This document shows, in pieces, positions 45,635 through 60,513 of a DNA stretch of 64,000 bases (positions are counted from its first letter, which is position 1; the number at the start of each line of letters is the position of its first letter). Source of the DNA: Hydrangea macrophylla. Taxonomy: Eukaryota; Streptophyta; Magnoliopsida; Cornales; Hydrangeaceae. The position numbers and the translations under genes were made by a program. The stretch spans positions 75,149,045 through 75,213,044 of the forward strand of contig CM066985.1 of the NCBI GenBank assembly GCA_033977485.1, given 5' to 3'. The notes beneath the pieces were generated by a model. That model saw only the letters and a list, made by a program, of their open reading frames with translations. It made no database searches and was not told where the DNA came from.

Positions 45635-46281
45635 CCTTGGAATAGGGGGCTTATGTTTGGTAAAAGATTAAAAGGTCACACCATATCTGCATGCTGAAGT
45701 GGAGCAACGGTTACGCTGAATAATTTTTGGGGATGCCTAAAATTGGTGAATTAGAGGAAGTTGATTGGTTAGTGACACCACGTAAGTAACACCACGTAGG
45801 CACAATGACGTGGTGTCATCGTTGCAAACAATATTTTCTCCACAAGAATAGGGTACCCATGCACTACGACTAGAAACTTAAATAATTTGTTTAAAACTTA
45901 TCGTCGGTGGCATTTTATTAGAGGTAGAGATATCAAATAAGTAAAATTATGCAAATAAACCCAGATATATAAATGTGGAATTGAGTTGAGTTGAGTTGAG
46001 TTATGCAGAAGGTTGGGCTTAAAAAGTAAAGGCAACAAAGGCCTTATATTTAGTCCCTTACTCATCCATCTTCATAAGTAATGTACTAGTGAGGTGAAGG
46101 TTTGCACAAATGGGAGACTAAAAATTGAGCTTGAGGTCGGTATAGAGACCATTTGTCTTGGCGATTGATTGGTCAAAATTGCAGAAGCATAGACGTAAAC
46201 AAACAAGCTAATAATTGAAACAAACCAAGTCTCCTTTCATTCAAATCTAGCATCACTATTGAGAATGGATATGATTCGGCT
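45635..46281. other. Intergenic region between PMT and MORC genes
   Basis: No gene seen. It contains a short GAGTT repeat (about 45975-46002). Confidence 0.4.
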
Positions 46282-46405
46282 GAGTACCGCTAGAATTTTC
46301 AAATTTGAATCCCAAATTTAGCTTTCAAATATTTTATACGGTACAATGGTCAAAACATTTGAGAACCAAGTTTAAGATTCAAACTTGGAAATCATAGCAT
46401 TACTC
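46282..46405. mobile_element. Diverged Mutator-type MITE, copy 4
   Basis: The right end ATCATAGCATTACTC matches the family at 35999-36367. The left end GAGTACCGCTAG is diverged. The flanking TSD is no longer clear, consistent with an older copy. Confidence 0.5.
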
Positions 46406-46469
46406 TAATTCGTGACACCGTTTTACAAGAAAGTTTGTCTAATCCAAACTCAAATTATGTTTATTGTTT

Positions 46470-46648
46470 GAGTAATGCTATGCTTCTCAAATATAAATCC
46501 CAAATTCTCATCCCAAATAATGTGATAGTGAACCTACTAGATTTTTATTAGAAGATGTTATATTGACCCCACAATAACCAGTGAACCAACTGGATTTTGA
46601 TTGGTACATATCATTTGAGATAAGGATTTGGAAAGCATAGCATTACTC
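46470..46648. mobile_element. Mutator-type MITE, copy 3
   Basis: Ends GAGTAATGCTATGCTTCTCAA and GCATAGCATTACTC, 179 bp, with a perfect 9-bp TSD TTATTGTTT at 46461-46469 and 46649-46657. Confidence 0.85.
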
Positions 46649-46657
46649 TTATTGTTT

Positions 46658-47587
46658 ATGGAACTACTCATGTTGAAATCTACTTTCATAGTAGCTTTTT
46701 TTTTTTTTTTTCCCCGTTGTTGAAACTACTTTCATAGTAGTTGCTCAAAGTAAAAAAACTTCAAAAGAAAAATCACTTGCCTCATAGTTGTGGAAAGCTA
46801 ATAATTCTCAGCTGAAATTGAAAACTTCAAAACAAGGTGGTGTACCGCCATAGTATCTTATAATGTTTTCAAAGAAAATTCACACCATATAATTCAATTT
46901 CATATCAAAAGATGATTCAAACAATAATACCACAATGTCACAAGCTGATACTGACCTGCATGTATTAGAAGTTCAAAACCAGACTAGCTAGTAGTACTAA
47001 CTTCACTCCATTAAACATGGTTAAATAATTTCTGAATCCTCCATTGTAGAAAACAGTATCAATACCCAATTCACCTACTCTACAGTGTAAGAACAAATGA
47101 CAACAAAACAGCACAATCTGATAACATATGAATCTAGCAAGTAATAAACCTTTAAAGGGGATTTAATTTACAAGAAGTTGGAGAAGAATAGTTTCATGAA
47201 ACCAACTGGAACATAGACCGATGCGAGTTTTAGAACGCATCATTAATCGCCCATTGCCATTTCACCCTTTGAACATTATGTGCCATGACATTTAAATACA
47301 TTCGCGAAATAGCATATATACATATTGGAAATGGAATTAGCCTCGTACAGAAATATTTCATCCAAAACGACAAAAGAACATCGGAACCGGAAGTTTCCTA
47401 CTAATTCCCATCTTGCCAGTATCACATCTCTCAGGTCCTCTATTCTACCTAATTTCACATGCCTTTTAGAACCATTGATCTTGCAACACTCAGGGAGAAA
47501 AACCACCCTGAACGACTTGGAAGTTGGAACTTTCTTTCTTTCTTTTTTTCCCATATGAACAGACTATCAGAGGAAAAACATAGTTAG
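46658..47587 (-). other. 3' flank and UTR of the MORC gene
   Basis: No further coding sequence was found. The part next to 47588 should be the MORC 3' UTR. The polyadenylation site cannot be placed from the sequence. Confidence 0.4.
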
Positions 47588-48099
47588 TCAAACCTTTTCC
47601 GTTGGATGTTTCATAAGCTTCCTCCGAGCTTCTATATGTGAGGAAAGCTGAGCACACTTCCTTTTGGTTTCTTCTAACTCTTTCTCTAATTCTACAACCT
47701 ATATTACATATACAGAAACAAACAATTAGTTTATTCCCAGAAACTGGAAATCAATAATTAGCGAATGCCTATAGCCATGTACCACAATCATGCTTTGAAC
47801 ACATATTTTACATACCGTTCGCTTCAACTCATTCTCTTTCATTATGTGTTCCTCACACCTGTGGCAAAAATTAGATTAAATTCAAGTTGAAGAGACGCAT
47901 AACAAGAAATTTTGCAAAAACATATATCCATAGACAGTTAAGAGAAGTATCAGTTAGCTAAAGTTGGCTAAATACCACTTGCATGGCAGCGCTAAAGTTA
48001 ATCAAAATTGGCATCAGCTGAGATATAAATGGAGATATGTTGGTTAGACCTAAACCATTCATGAGATACCCATGACTCAATTCTGTGCTAAAAATCAAT

Positions 48100-48198
<99 letters not shown>

Positions 48199-48268
48199 GG
48201 AGATATGTTGGTTAGACCTAAACCATTCATGAGATACCCCATGACTCAATTCTGTGCTAAAAATCAAT

Positions 48269-48329
<61 letters not shown>

Positions 48330-51300
48330 TGATTAGTCATGCTTTACTTTATATAAATTTCGAACATCCACCAATCACACTGTCTATCGATAACTGAACT
48401 GCCCTCGAGTTTAGGTTTAATTACACGGACCTCCCCTGTGGTTTGAATAATTACACTGACCTCCCTTGAGCTTAGCGTTTAGGTAACACTTTCCCCCCTC
48501 CGTTACAAAAACGTTAAACCTCATGAAAAATGCTTATGTCATCGAATAAATGTGTTATTCTCCTGAAAATGCCCTTAAACAGCTTCTCTAAAATTTACTC
48601 TGACCTCCCTCGAGATTATGTCAAATTACACGAACCTCCCTTGTGTTTTTTCAATTTTAAACTAACCCATTTAAAATCTAGAAAGACAAATATACCTATT
48701 TAAACAATATATATTTAATTTAAACTATATATACCACCATCATTTATCCTCCACCTCCACAACTACAACATATATACCACCACTCAACTCAATATATGTC
48801 TATATTTCTTCTCATTGATCTTATGAAGACATGACACAATTACAATCACAATTACAATCACAATCACAATCAATTCAATAATTTTCTATATTTTTCCACA
48901 TTGATTTTCTAAAAGTGTTGATGCAACCCCAATCAAGCAAAGTTAAGCCCCAATAATAACCCTAATCAACAGAAATTTGGCCCCAATCACAAAACCCCAA
49001 TTAAGCAAATTTTCAAGCGTAGCCGGTATATGGTTTTCTTTTGTGTATATGAACCCAAATCGAACCACAAGTTGAAATTGAAATTTAAGCGGTCAGAGCT
49101 TCTTTTGATTGAGAGATAACAAATAGAAATTTTTTGGGCATACATGTATGTCGATCTATAGGTGTTAAAAACAAAAAGTTGGAGAAAATCAATGCACCAT
49201 ACATGGACATAGATATGAGATTATAAAACATGTCAAATACAACATTTGATTAGAATTTGAATAGAGATGATGCTGACACAAATACAAACAATCCATAATA
49301 TATGTTTTGTTGTTTTGTACACTTATATGTATACATTTATGTATATAACATTCAAAATCTTTTATTGTTAGTGTCATAAGGATAAGCGCGCATATTTTGA
49401 GAAAATGTAACTTCAAAATTAACAGTTTTTGTTGGTCAACACGCTGTGGACTACAGAAGGGGAGGTTGTGTTACACAACAGTAAACCTCAAAGGAGGTCT
49501 GTGTAATTAGGCCATAGCTCATGGGAGGTGAGTGTAATTTACCCAGTTGAGGGAAAACATGTACATTCATGTAATTTTAACGGCGTTAGTCTACTACTAC
49601 AAGAAGGGAGGTCAGTGTCATTATTCAAACCACAGGGGAGGTCCGTGTAATTAGACGTAAACTCGAGGGAGATCAGAGTAGTTATCTGTTACTAAGATTA
49701 TTCAAATTGCTGGTGGTACAACCTTTTTTTAGAGATTTTTCCGAATCGATGGTAAAATTGGGCCAGATTATTGTGTCTGTAGCATGAGGTGGGTGTTCAA
49801 AAACCTGATGATATGCCTTCTAATCCTTTTATTTCTTTATTTTTTAGAAAACAATTTCCTGTTTCTAAAGTTGTAATGTTTAGTGTCAGTTAACCAGAGA
49901 CATTGAATTAATGAAACAAACTCGAAGAAAACGCAAACTCGTCACCGATGCGTCACCTGGAGGTTTCCAAACTAGAAAAACGAGTTAGAACCCAGAATGC
50001 TTAGTTAATGGTACAATAGTTACCTCATGAATAGATGGATGTTCTCTTCGCATATCCGATCAATTGACGTTGACCTTGAACCATCAATAGGTGACACTTC
50101 ATTAACAGAGCCCTGCAGAGGAAGTGATTGAGTCACGAATAACAACTAAAAGTTTGAAAAAACATGCATACATACATATACATATCATACTCCATGCAAA
50201 AGATGCTTGCTAATAATTTACAACAGAGACAAAGAAACACAATTCCAACCCCATCCACTCCAACGTTAAAAGTAGTACTAGGAAGGAATACCATAAAGTC
50301 AAAACACCTAAAAACTAAGCATTGAAGTTGAAGATACCTCACAGGGATGGTAAGCCAAATGCAAACTATACTTTGGTAGTTTCTCTTAAAAAAAATATAT
50401 TAACAACAATAATAATAACTAATTAATTAAGTAAAAATAAAAATATTTGGAGGTTAGTTATCTGTTGAGAGCAGCTATTATCCCACATAATTGGGCTAGT
50501 GCCACCCAAATCAAACAATAAAACACGCACGGAACACAATCTTTAATAGAGCTACTTCCAATCACAGTTCTACATTGAGGAAGATCAAAAACTTTGGATT
50601 AGAAACCCTCCTAACTTTTGATCAAATATCGAGCGTAAAACCCCATGCTAATAATATCCAAATCAAGTGGGTTCCCCTCCTGCAGGCATAATGAAGTTGA
50701 ATATGCATGGGAGCAGTCAGGGGGTTTCGGTGGTCTTTTATGGGACAATAATGGAGGTTGGATTCGTTGGAAGGAAGGCTGAAATGGAAGCAATCAGAAG
50801 AGGTCTTAGCTTGGCTCTAAATTTAAGTGGAGACAGATTTAGAGGTGGTATGCAACCTGATAAGGAAGAATGAGGAGAAGCACCCGATGCGTGCCTCGGT
50901 GGAAGACTGCCATTTCTTCTGGGAAGGTGCAAGGGAGTGACCTCCAACACAAAGAGAGAAGGTAATAGCTCTGCGGATCTCCTAGTAAATCTAGGGGCAA
51001 ACGAAGAGGTTGATTTTGTTGTTTTGGATGTTATTCTTATGGCCTACGGGCTTATCTCTTGACATTCTGGCAGATCAATGTGGTGTGAGCTTAGCTTCCC
51101 TAGGGATGGTTAGCTGGTCCCCCGCTCCCCACACACACACCAAAAAACAAAAAACAAAAGAGAACTCATGGACATGATAGGACAAGGAAGATATGAAATA
51201 CTTACAGCTGCAAGATCAATGATTGGCTGGCCAGTGGGCGATTCGCCAACTTCTACAGGAGATTGCACAGGACCTTTCTTCTGCTTATTAAGGTAAGGCT

Positions 51301-51890
51301 GATGCCCCATTAAGTGACAGTGGCCTCTCCTGTGTTAAGAAAAAAAAAATTGTGTCGCAGCTATGTCAGATATGTCCCCTAACAGTGTTTGGAATGAGGA
51401 AAGAAGTTAAGGACAGAGGGCATGGAAGAGGAGGGAAAGAAAAGGGGAGGGATGTCTCTCTCCTCTGGACTCAAGAGAGTTCAATCCGTCCAAAAGTGGA
51501 TGGAACGGGAGGGAGAAAAAGCTTCCCCCTTTATTTGACTTTTGTCACTACAAAGAAAATGATATTTTTTTTCCTATCTAAGGGTATTATAGTAAAATTA
51601 CAATATTCTTTTTTCCTTCCTCAGTTCTGTCTTCTTCTTTTTTCAATAGAAAATTTGTGTTGCGTTGAAAAGGAGTCAAAGGGGGTGCACCCATGTACAC
51701 AAGAAGTATACATCTTCAAGAACAACATAAGAGACATCTAACAAAAAGTAGGGACTGCTCCATTCCTTTCAACAAGGACTAAGGACAGATATGGATACGA
51801 TGAAAAATAGCAAAATAAAAAAATAAATAACACACACACACACTACACAATACGGTAGTGACACGACAAATATTAACTATAACCCCCCCC

Positions 51891-51921
<31 letters not shown>

Positions 51922-54900
51922 ACATATATATATGTATATATATATATAAATTTATGCGTAATGCAACATTAAAATAAAAATACAAAACAAAAAACATTAA
52001 TTGTAAAATTACTAAAGAACTAAGATGTGACATAAATTACGTCCAAACAACTATTTAACATGAAAATATAACACTACTAACTCTACCATTTAAGCATTAT
52101 TAACAATGCAACTATATTGATAACATCCATAAAGCAAAAAGATGAGTATAAATAACTTTTTTATTTTAAATCTTTCAACTTTCTAGTATTTAGTCTAAGG
52201 GTAAATTACATTTTGTACCCTTACAGTTTGGGTGTGATTTCATTTTGGTCCCTTTAGTTTCAATTTTGTCACTTTGGTCCTTAAAGTTTTTTAGGTTCAA
52301 TATACAGGTTTAGTATAGGTGTGTAAAGTATAATTACTCCAAGTAATTTTACCATTATGCCCCTAATGATACCTCACATGTGAATCACATGACCTAGTTC
52401 TTTCCAAAATTGTAGGAAATTTTCATGAATGGACTAAATAGATCCTAAACTAAAACTGTTAGGACCAAATTGACAAAATTGAAACTCCAGGGACCAAAAT
52501 GACATCACATCCCAAACTACAAGGGTGCAAAGTGTAATTTACCCTTATTCTAATTATCACAAAATCTTAATTTTTCCCCTTTTGCTTCTTTTACGTATTA
52601 ATAACCCCCAAAACTTAAGAGTTGAGACTTAAGACTTCTCTTAAATTTTAAAATAAAAAAATAAAAAAATGTGTCGTGTTGAAAGGTGTTGATGATGTGT
52701 CGGCGCCATGTCGCTACCTTGTCGTATTTCAAAAAATAAGAAAGAAATCCAGAAGTGCCTTTCACGTGCCAGTGTCAAAAGTGTGTCGAACACACATACA
52801 ACACTTCATTTGAAGTGTTGGTGCTTCCTAGCCTATGGTTATCTCTTCCATCCCTCCTGCCTTCCTTTCCTTCCATTTTTCACATCCCTCCTAACAAACA
52901 TAGCATAAATTTTGGAATTTCAAGACATATTTTGTTCAAAATGAGAACCAAAAATAACATGTTACAAACACTAACAACAGGCTGAACATAAAAGAAAGAC
53001 AAGGGAATAAAATGATAAGCCTATAAATTTCCACAAAATTAGATAAGTCAAAAGTGCTTGTTGGCATGAGGACCCCGGAGCCACTAAGTGATAGAAACAT
53101 TATCTGGTTAACCAGAACATCAATCTTAAGTGCTAAACATGTAAACAAAGGTCATGCTTAATAACTCAGTCTCCATGAAGATTGGCAAACAAATTCTCCT
53201 AGTGAGACATGATATTCAGCATCTATACTACTATAGAAAGAGAAAACTAGGGGTAATGTCTCGTTTTTTACAACTCTCATATTTACATAAAACCCATTAT
53301 ACTTTCGTTCATAAAAATAAAATAATGGATGTACTAAACTGTCTTTACAATTCTACAAAACAAAACTACTGCACTCCACGATTCAATAGGTAATTGACAC
53401 ACAAAAGGTAACTGACATAATATTTAAAACTACCCTACGAAACTGTCTTTCGCCATCTCTTTTCTCTCTGCACATTGTTCTTGGCGTCATAGCATATTGG
53501 AGACAAATTATGAAGGAGATACAGGCATTCAAACTCACTGTATTTATGTGTGTATTCTGTTGTTTTGGTGTTTTTTTTTTTTTTTTCCCTTCTGTAACAA
53601 TTTCTCACTCTCTCTTTTGTGGTGGCCAAGGCTTGAAAGAGAATGATTTTAGTTTTTTTTTTTTTTTTTTTCATCTTTCCTTTTACCATAGACGGTTGAT
53701 GCTTATCCAAAATGTTAGAGATCATTATTGGATGTTTTTGGGAATTGTGCTCCTTTAATATATTTAATTGGAGAAGTTGAAGAATGATGACGAGTTGTGT
53801 AGAATTTCTTGGTTTCAATTTTAAATATTTTTACCCAGAGCAAGACTATAAAGAATTTGTTTGGTTTTAATGGAGGCATTAGAGTTAGTGAGCAAATTAG
53901 ACAAACATGAGAACACCTTTCAATTTATATCAACAATGTACAAAATGGTTGCAATGTTTAGGTAATGAGGATTTGACCAATATCTTATGTGGTTTAGGTA
54001 TCAAGAAAATGATAATGCTCACTTCATATAGTTTTAAAACAGAATTGCACTTTAAAAAATCAAACAATTTTTTTTGTAATAAATAATCAGTCAAATTCAA
54101 GTCTTTGTGAAGGTGCAAAACATGTAGGTATAATATTCAATTATTTGGTACATGTTCGTTCAAAACTAGTTCTTTATGAAACTAACATTATGTTGTTTCT
54201 ACAAGAATCGAAAGAAATAGGAGTGTAATTAGACCTATTCTTTTTTTCGTTTTTGCATTTTCAACAAAATCTATTATTTATTGTGCTCCAATGTGTATTA
54301 TATTTAGTTATAGTAGTAATGTTATGCTTCTCAAATTTGAATCCCAAATATGGCTCTCAAAAGTGTACTATGTGTACTTACATGTGTAATGCTATGGCTC
54401 TCAAATCATGTGTAATAACTACTGTGTTTACTTACATGCGTAATGCTATGATTCTCAAATTTAGTGCCTAAATGTGTACTATATTTAGTTACATGAGTAA
54501 TTTTGTGGTTCCCAAATTCAAATCCTAAATTGGTTCCCAAATGTTTTGACGGTTGAACCATATGGGGTGACATTTTGTTTAGGGAAAAACCATTGAATTT
54601 TCATTGTAGTCACCCATCAATTAGCTCTGCCCCCCGCAATTGTTACATAACAAATACAAAGTATTGCACACGTAACGCGTGTGCCCCGGCCGCTAGTACA
54701 CAAATAATCCGTAATAGAGGTATGAGTTTGTATGTTGCTCATATAGAAAATGCCAAATAGTGTCAACAGGAAAGACAGAGAAACTCCGCAGTACTTCGTG
54801 TGGTGTGTGGGGATATGCACCTGTGAGGATATTCCCTGAACACATAATATGACACATTTTTACTGTACATGTTGACAAAGACAGAATTGTGGGAGACTAC

Positions 54901-56067
54901 AAGTATGGCCACTGCCTAAATTTTTTGTAATACCTGTAATTTCCGTTTTATTTTATTAATGAACTTCTAATTTACCGGACTATCATGGTACCTGTAAATT
55001 CTATTTTAAGTCGCGAACTTATATTAATACGCCTTTTAAAATTTTGCAAATTCGTTGATTTTATTAATATTAGTAATATACATATTTATATTTTATTTTA
55101 GACTAAGACTGTATTTAGAGCCCGGACTGGGTTAGCACGCAAACCCATAACAATACCAGTGTTTCACATAATTCCGTGCACGCGCGCTTAACGAGACACA
55201 TCGCGTCAATCACATCGGTCACTTCCCATGACTTGAGGGAGTTGCCCAACCACTCTTGTACCTTACCCAACCACCACCTTACACCACTCATACCCTTACA
55301 CCCCTCCCCAACCACCAATCCCACCTCAACACTCCACCATCACCTCCCCAACTAACCCCCCTTACATATGTGAGTGTCTACGCATAAGTGTGTGTGTGTG
55401 TGCATGTGAGGTTGTGTGTGTGTGCCGAGAGACTGAGAGAGAGTGAGGGTGAGTGATGTGAGTGTATGAGTGGTAGTGTGGTGTGTGAGTGAGTGTGTGG
55501 TGTGTTTGGTGTGAGTGATAGGGTGGTATGGTGTGTGTGGCATGTGGCAGTGGTAGTGAGGGTAGGGTGTAGTGTGGTGATTGAGTGCATGTGTGTATAC
55601 AATATGTAAGTATGTGTGTGTCGTGTGTGTGCAGTGGAATAGTGGTGTGAGTTTGTGTGTTGACTGCTTGTGTATGAGTGCATATATATATATATATATA
55701 ATATACTATGCATGTGTGTGTGGTTATATTTATATATAGCAAATAAACCCCAACTTCCCATCCCTCTATAAATACCCCCTAAATACCAACCCCCCCCCCC
55801 CCCCCCCCCTTCGGTGAGAAGTTCCGAACTTAGTTGTCAACCCAAAAACAAGAAGATAAAGAGAGAGTGAGAAAAGGAGGAAAGGAAAGAAGGAGAAAGA
55901 ATGCTTACCCAAGCCACACCGCGACCCCGAACCTACGGTCAGTTCCTAACTCACTTGGTATACTAGATTAATGCCCGTATTATCTTCAGTTTATTATCAT
56001 TTCTAGAAAATCTTGTGCTTAACATGTGGTGTCCCTAACCTAGGTCCGTATTATGATTCCATTATTC

Positions 56068-56102
<35 letters not shown>

Positions 56103-59100
56103 CACTATTATTATTATTATGTTATTACTTGGCCGTTAATCTCATGTTTAACATATATACCCCGAAGATTAATGTCCATATTATTATTCCGTGAATAATA
56201 ATATTATTATTATTATCCTTATTATTATTTTTATTATTATCAAATAATCCTCATATTTTAATATGTTATACGCCGAACATATTAATGTCCGTATTATTAT
56301 TCCATTAATATTATTAATATTATTATTTATTCCAATTTTAGCCTTATGTTAATATGTTGTCCCCCGAGCATATTATTCTGTTATTATTATTATTATCACT
56401 ATTATTATTATTATTATAATTATTATTATTACTATTTATTATTATTAGTCCGATTAATACCATGCTTTAATGTGTAGTACTACGAGTTTAGGGCCCGTAC
56501 TATATTTCAAGAATAGCACCTGTTTAATTAACTTGTACCTCGTGCATATCACATGATACACCTCACGTAGAAGTTGGTGTCGTAACATCAAGACGACGTG
56601 TTCATGTACAGAGTCAAACGGTCGCGGAGACCAAGACCGTATGCATTTGGAAATAAGTGTAGTCGACCGCGGAGGTCCGAAAGTTGATATGTAGTGAGTC
56701 GGTACTTTCAAATGGAATTATAGGATCGCACGTCGGCGATGATTGCTACTATGGCCACGGAGAGGTAACCACGATAGCAAAGGAACCATGTTGATAAGAA
56801 TAAATCGAGAAATGAATAAACATAGTTAGTTTGTAAGACAAGAATACTACTGCGGTTGCGACCACCGATAGTAAAGTAACTGTTTTGCAAATCGGCGACG
56901 ATATTCTAAGGCAAGGTCCCGAGGACCTAGAGTATTTAGTTAGCTTGTAAAGCGAGATTACTACTGTGACCACAGAACAGGCAAACAACGATGGTAAAGT
57001 AACCATAGCTTGACTCACTGGGCGAGTCACGCTAAGCCAACAGCGTTACACTGGTAATGTAACAAAGTTAAGTAAGTCGGATGTTAAGTCGAGTGAAGTC
57101 GAATATCGATGATGCATAGTTCACGCATAGTCTCATTATAATTCATTCAACCGTCATAACTAGTCGATAGGTACTTTCCTATGTTACATGGACTCTTCTA
57201 AATAGGAGAAGCACCCGTGTCGACACGACTCTTCGCGGACATGGGTATGACACTTGGGTAGGATCCTTCTAGTGTAGTTTAGTGCAGCCAAGAAAGGCAA
57301 AGTACCCGTGTCCTCTAGACGCTTTGAAGAGTCCATGTAACATAGGTACTTTCGGATACGTATTTTATATTAGGAGTGTTCGGTTAGGACGCTCACTTAG
57401 CTTTTATTAAAGTTAACGGCATACTACGCCCTGGACATTCCCACGTCTAGACTTCAAAGGATAAGACTACCCGGAGGAGAGCTATCCAGAAGAAACCTAT
57501 GAAGAGGAAGCCTTCAAAGGGGAAGCCTACAACGATGAAGGTCACGGCTACGCCAGTTAGAGACGCGGCTTCAAGAAAGAAGACTTAGTTGTTCCTTATA
57601 GATTTTTGTCCATTTATACTAAGTTGTAAATTGGCGTCACACGCCTTACTTCAACGATCTTACACTTTCTTTTGTCCTTGCATATAAAGATGTAAACGGC
57701 GTCCAATGCCTTAATCTCTTTTGTTATTTTATCTTTTGAAACTACAAACTCTGATGTAATAGCTAGTAACCTTTTGATGTATATATTCGGTTTACGCTTC
57801 CACTTAAGTTATTCTTTTATTATCTAGTGTGTTGTGGACAATCAGTTAATGTAACTAGTCATGGTTTATGGACTAGAAAGAAAAATTTTATTTCCTCCTA
57901 ATTTCTGCAACTCCGGGGCGTGACATTTTTAGTGATAATACATGCTTAATGCATGCTTAATAAGCATGTATAAAAATTGCAAGGATTACGTTTCTTTATT
58001 CCCAACAATTGGGCCTACATGGTTGTACGCCAACTCAACAAGCTTTCGAAACTAATGTCAAGAAATAACAATAGACCAATTATCCTGGAAGTAAAATCAT
58101 TCCATCGACTTTTCATGGCTTTTGGAGGCAATATACCCAGGAGACGGGTTTTATAAACGTTGGTAAAAAAAACTTCGAAGAAAAAAGCATCTCAGCACAT
58201 TTTATATGAGACATTAACAATGCGAAAAGAAAGAACCACTGGAACTGTGAGAAAAAATGGCCAAATTTCAATTTCCACGTACACCGGTGGAAAAACTTAC
58301 GATTTCACGGGGATTGATTCCCTAGTTTTTTTCTTTTTCTTTAAAGCTCTGACTGGTTTGCAGATTTAGGGAAGGAAAGAATTAGGGAGAGTAAAATTAG
58401 TTCCCATATATTCTCTCTTATGTATTACTCCATACTTGAATAACATTAACGATCAAAAGAATTCAAAATACGAATATAAATAAAGAGAAAAAGTGAGGGA
58501 AGTGACTCAAAAAATTTCAAACTTGTAATATGTTACTCACTACATTCTCTTTTCCCTCCTATTTTCCTCGTAGCCCAATAAAGAAAAATGTTTTCCTTGG
58601 TCTTCTCCTTTCCTTTCCCTCCACTAAATCCATGAACCAAGCAAAGCCTAAGACCATTTTTCCCGATGATTAGTTTCCCAAATATACCCATGTATATTTT
58701 TTTTGGTACATCTAATGATATCATTTTTCTTCCACCTAAATCAACCCAAAAATTGTAATTAGAATACTGAGAAAGAAACAAACCAGTATTCCATAACCAT
58801 TTGCTTCAGCTTCATTTCCATCCGGATGAACAAAGATGACCTCTCAAAGTCCTGCTTGTCATGTGCTGGTTCTATGAAATTTGCTTCAAGAACTCCTGCA
58901 ACAAATATGTGAAGGAAGTAAATAGGCATAGTTTCTGGCAAATACTTGACTACAACAATCTGGACAATAGGCGTACCTACAACACCATGCCCTTGGGAAT
59001 TACCATCGCTAGTGACTTTCCAGTATGGCTGCAAAAATGTGACAACCATACATGAAAAATGTCATTAACAAACCACCGTCCTATATATAATGATATAAAG

Positions 59101-60125
59101 CACGCTCATCCTATACGTGTTATTAATTTAGTGTTATTAATTTATCAGAGATATCAATGATTAAAGTCTACTTCTGACCCAAAAAAAAACTTTCAAAATC
59201 ATGAAATATGCTTAAAGTATGATCGATTATTTCCAGTGCAAGACCTCAAGTTTAACAAGGATTCAGATTCATCTTTTATGTTACTACTTTATACTATCAT
59301 GTGAATAATAAAAAACCATGAAATTGACAAATTGGTAAATCTTTTCTCAAAAATTTTACCAAACATACCCTGATTAGACGATTCTTATGGTACACGTTGA
59401 AGCCACAGACACCAAGAGCAGGTGCTTCCTTAATGAATCCAATTGTGGTTGCCACAGAAACCTAAACGGAAAAAAACCACACATGTTATTATACCTGCAC
59501 TGATTACACAAGTATTTCCACCTCGAGGTTGACTTGCACGGCTACATCTAGATTCTCACATCCAGAAAACTTCTAGCAGTTTGATTTTACCTTTGAAGAT
59601 ATTTTTAGCTGAGTATGAAGATTAAACATTTAAAAAATGCATACCTACAGGTTATCAAAGCACAAAGAAATCACGGAACGTCCAAGAAACAACTGTTACT
59701 CCCAAAAATAATTTCTAATTCTCAACAATATAAAGGCCATGACCCAGCGGCTGCCCCATTTACGCAGGATGGCAAAGGATGACGGACATAATCTTTGGTC
59801 AATCTCAAAAATATGGACAAACATCATTCCTTATTCAAAGCAAAGAGCATCAGACATGCTAAAGGCATGGGAAATTACTCTTTCATTGCCAGTGGAAGAG
59901 ATACTATGCAGCTGACTCCCATTGACTTTTATTGAGTTATGCATATCCGCACACATGCTCATTTGTAAACCTCAACCCCCTCCCCACCATCTCACCGGAA
60001 AAAAATTAGACCACAAAAGAGGTCTAAAAAGTCCAAACTTCACATATGTATTTGTTGATGCGACAGATCCCCCACATGATGAAGAGTTCCTGCTTCCCCC
60101 TAAACTTTGGTACTCCCACCCACAC

Positions 60126-60159
<34 letters not shown>

Positions 60160-60441
60160 ACAAATAACAAACAGTCATAAACTGCAATTAACTATATGCA
60201 AGCACACAAGGGGGGAGTTTGAAAGAGACAGGGATGACGGGTTCTTCGCCTTTCTTGGCTGAAAATTATACTAAACTACACTAGAAGGATCCTACCCAAG
60301 TGTCATACCCATGTCCGCAAAGAGTCGTGTCAACACGGGTACTTCACGCATTTAGAAGAGTCCATGTAACATAGGAGCCTAGGACTAGCAATGGTCATTC
60401 TACACTGTGAGTGGTCCTCTACACGTCCAAGATCCCCCAAC

Positions 60442-60513
<72 letters not shown>

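Larger units (their letters stand above)
51330..58783 (-). other. 7.4-kb MORC intron filled with repeats
   Basis: This intron separates codon halves TG|G of a tryptophan. It holds a poly-C/CA/TA microsatellite (51883-51940), a TIR element (52197-52546), AT-rich unique sequence (52547-54312), an array of MITE ends (54313-54560), solo LTR E (54926-57925) and about 850 bp without recognisable features (57931-58783). Confidence 0.8.

Noticed and set aside
48085..48336. Ser/Leu repeat open frames
   Set aside because: Produced entirely by the (CT)n microsatellite; it falls in an intron of a minus-strand gene.
55352..55761. Overlapping Thr/His-rich open frames on the minus strand
   Set aside because: Generated by GT/GTGA microsatellite sequence inside solo LTR E; no codon structure.
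59922..60187. Pro/Gly-rich open frames
   Set aside because: Created by the poly-C tract in a MORC intron.
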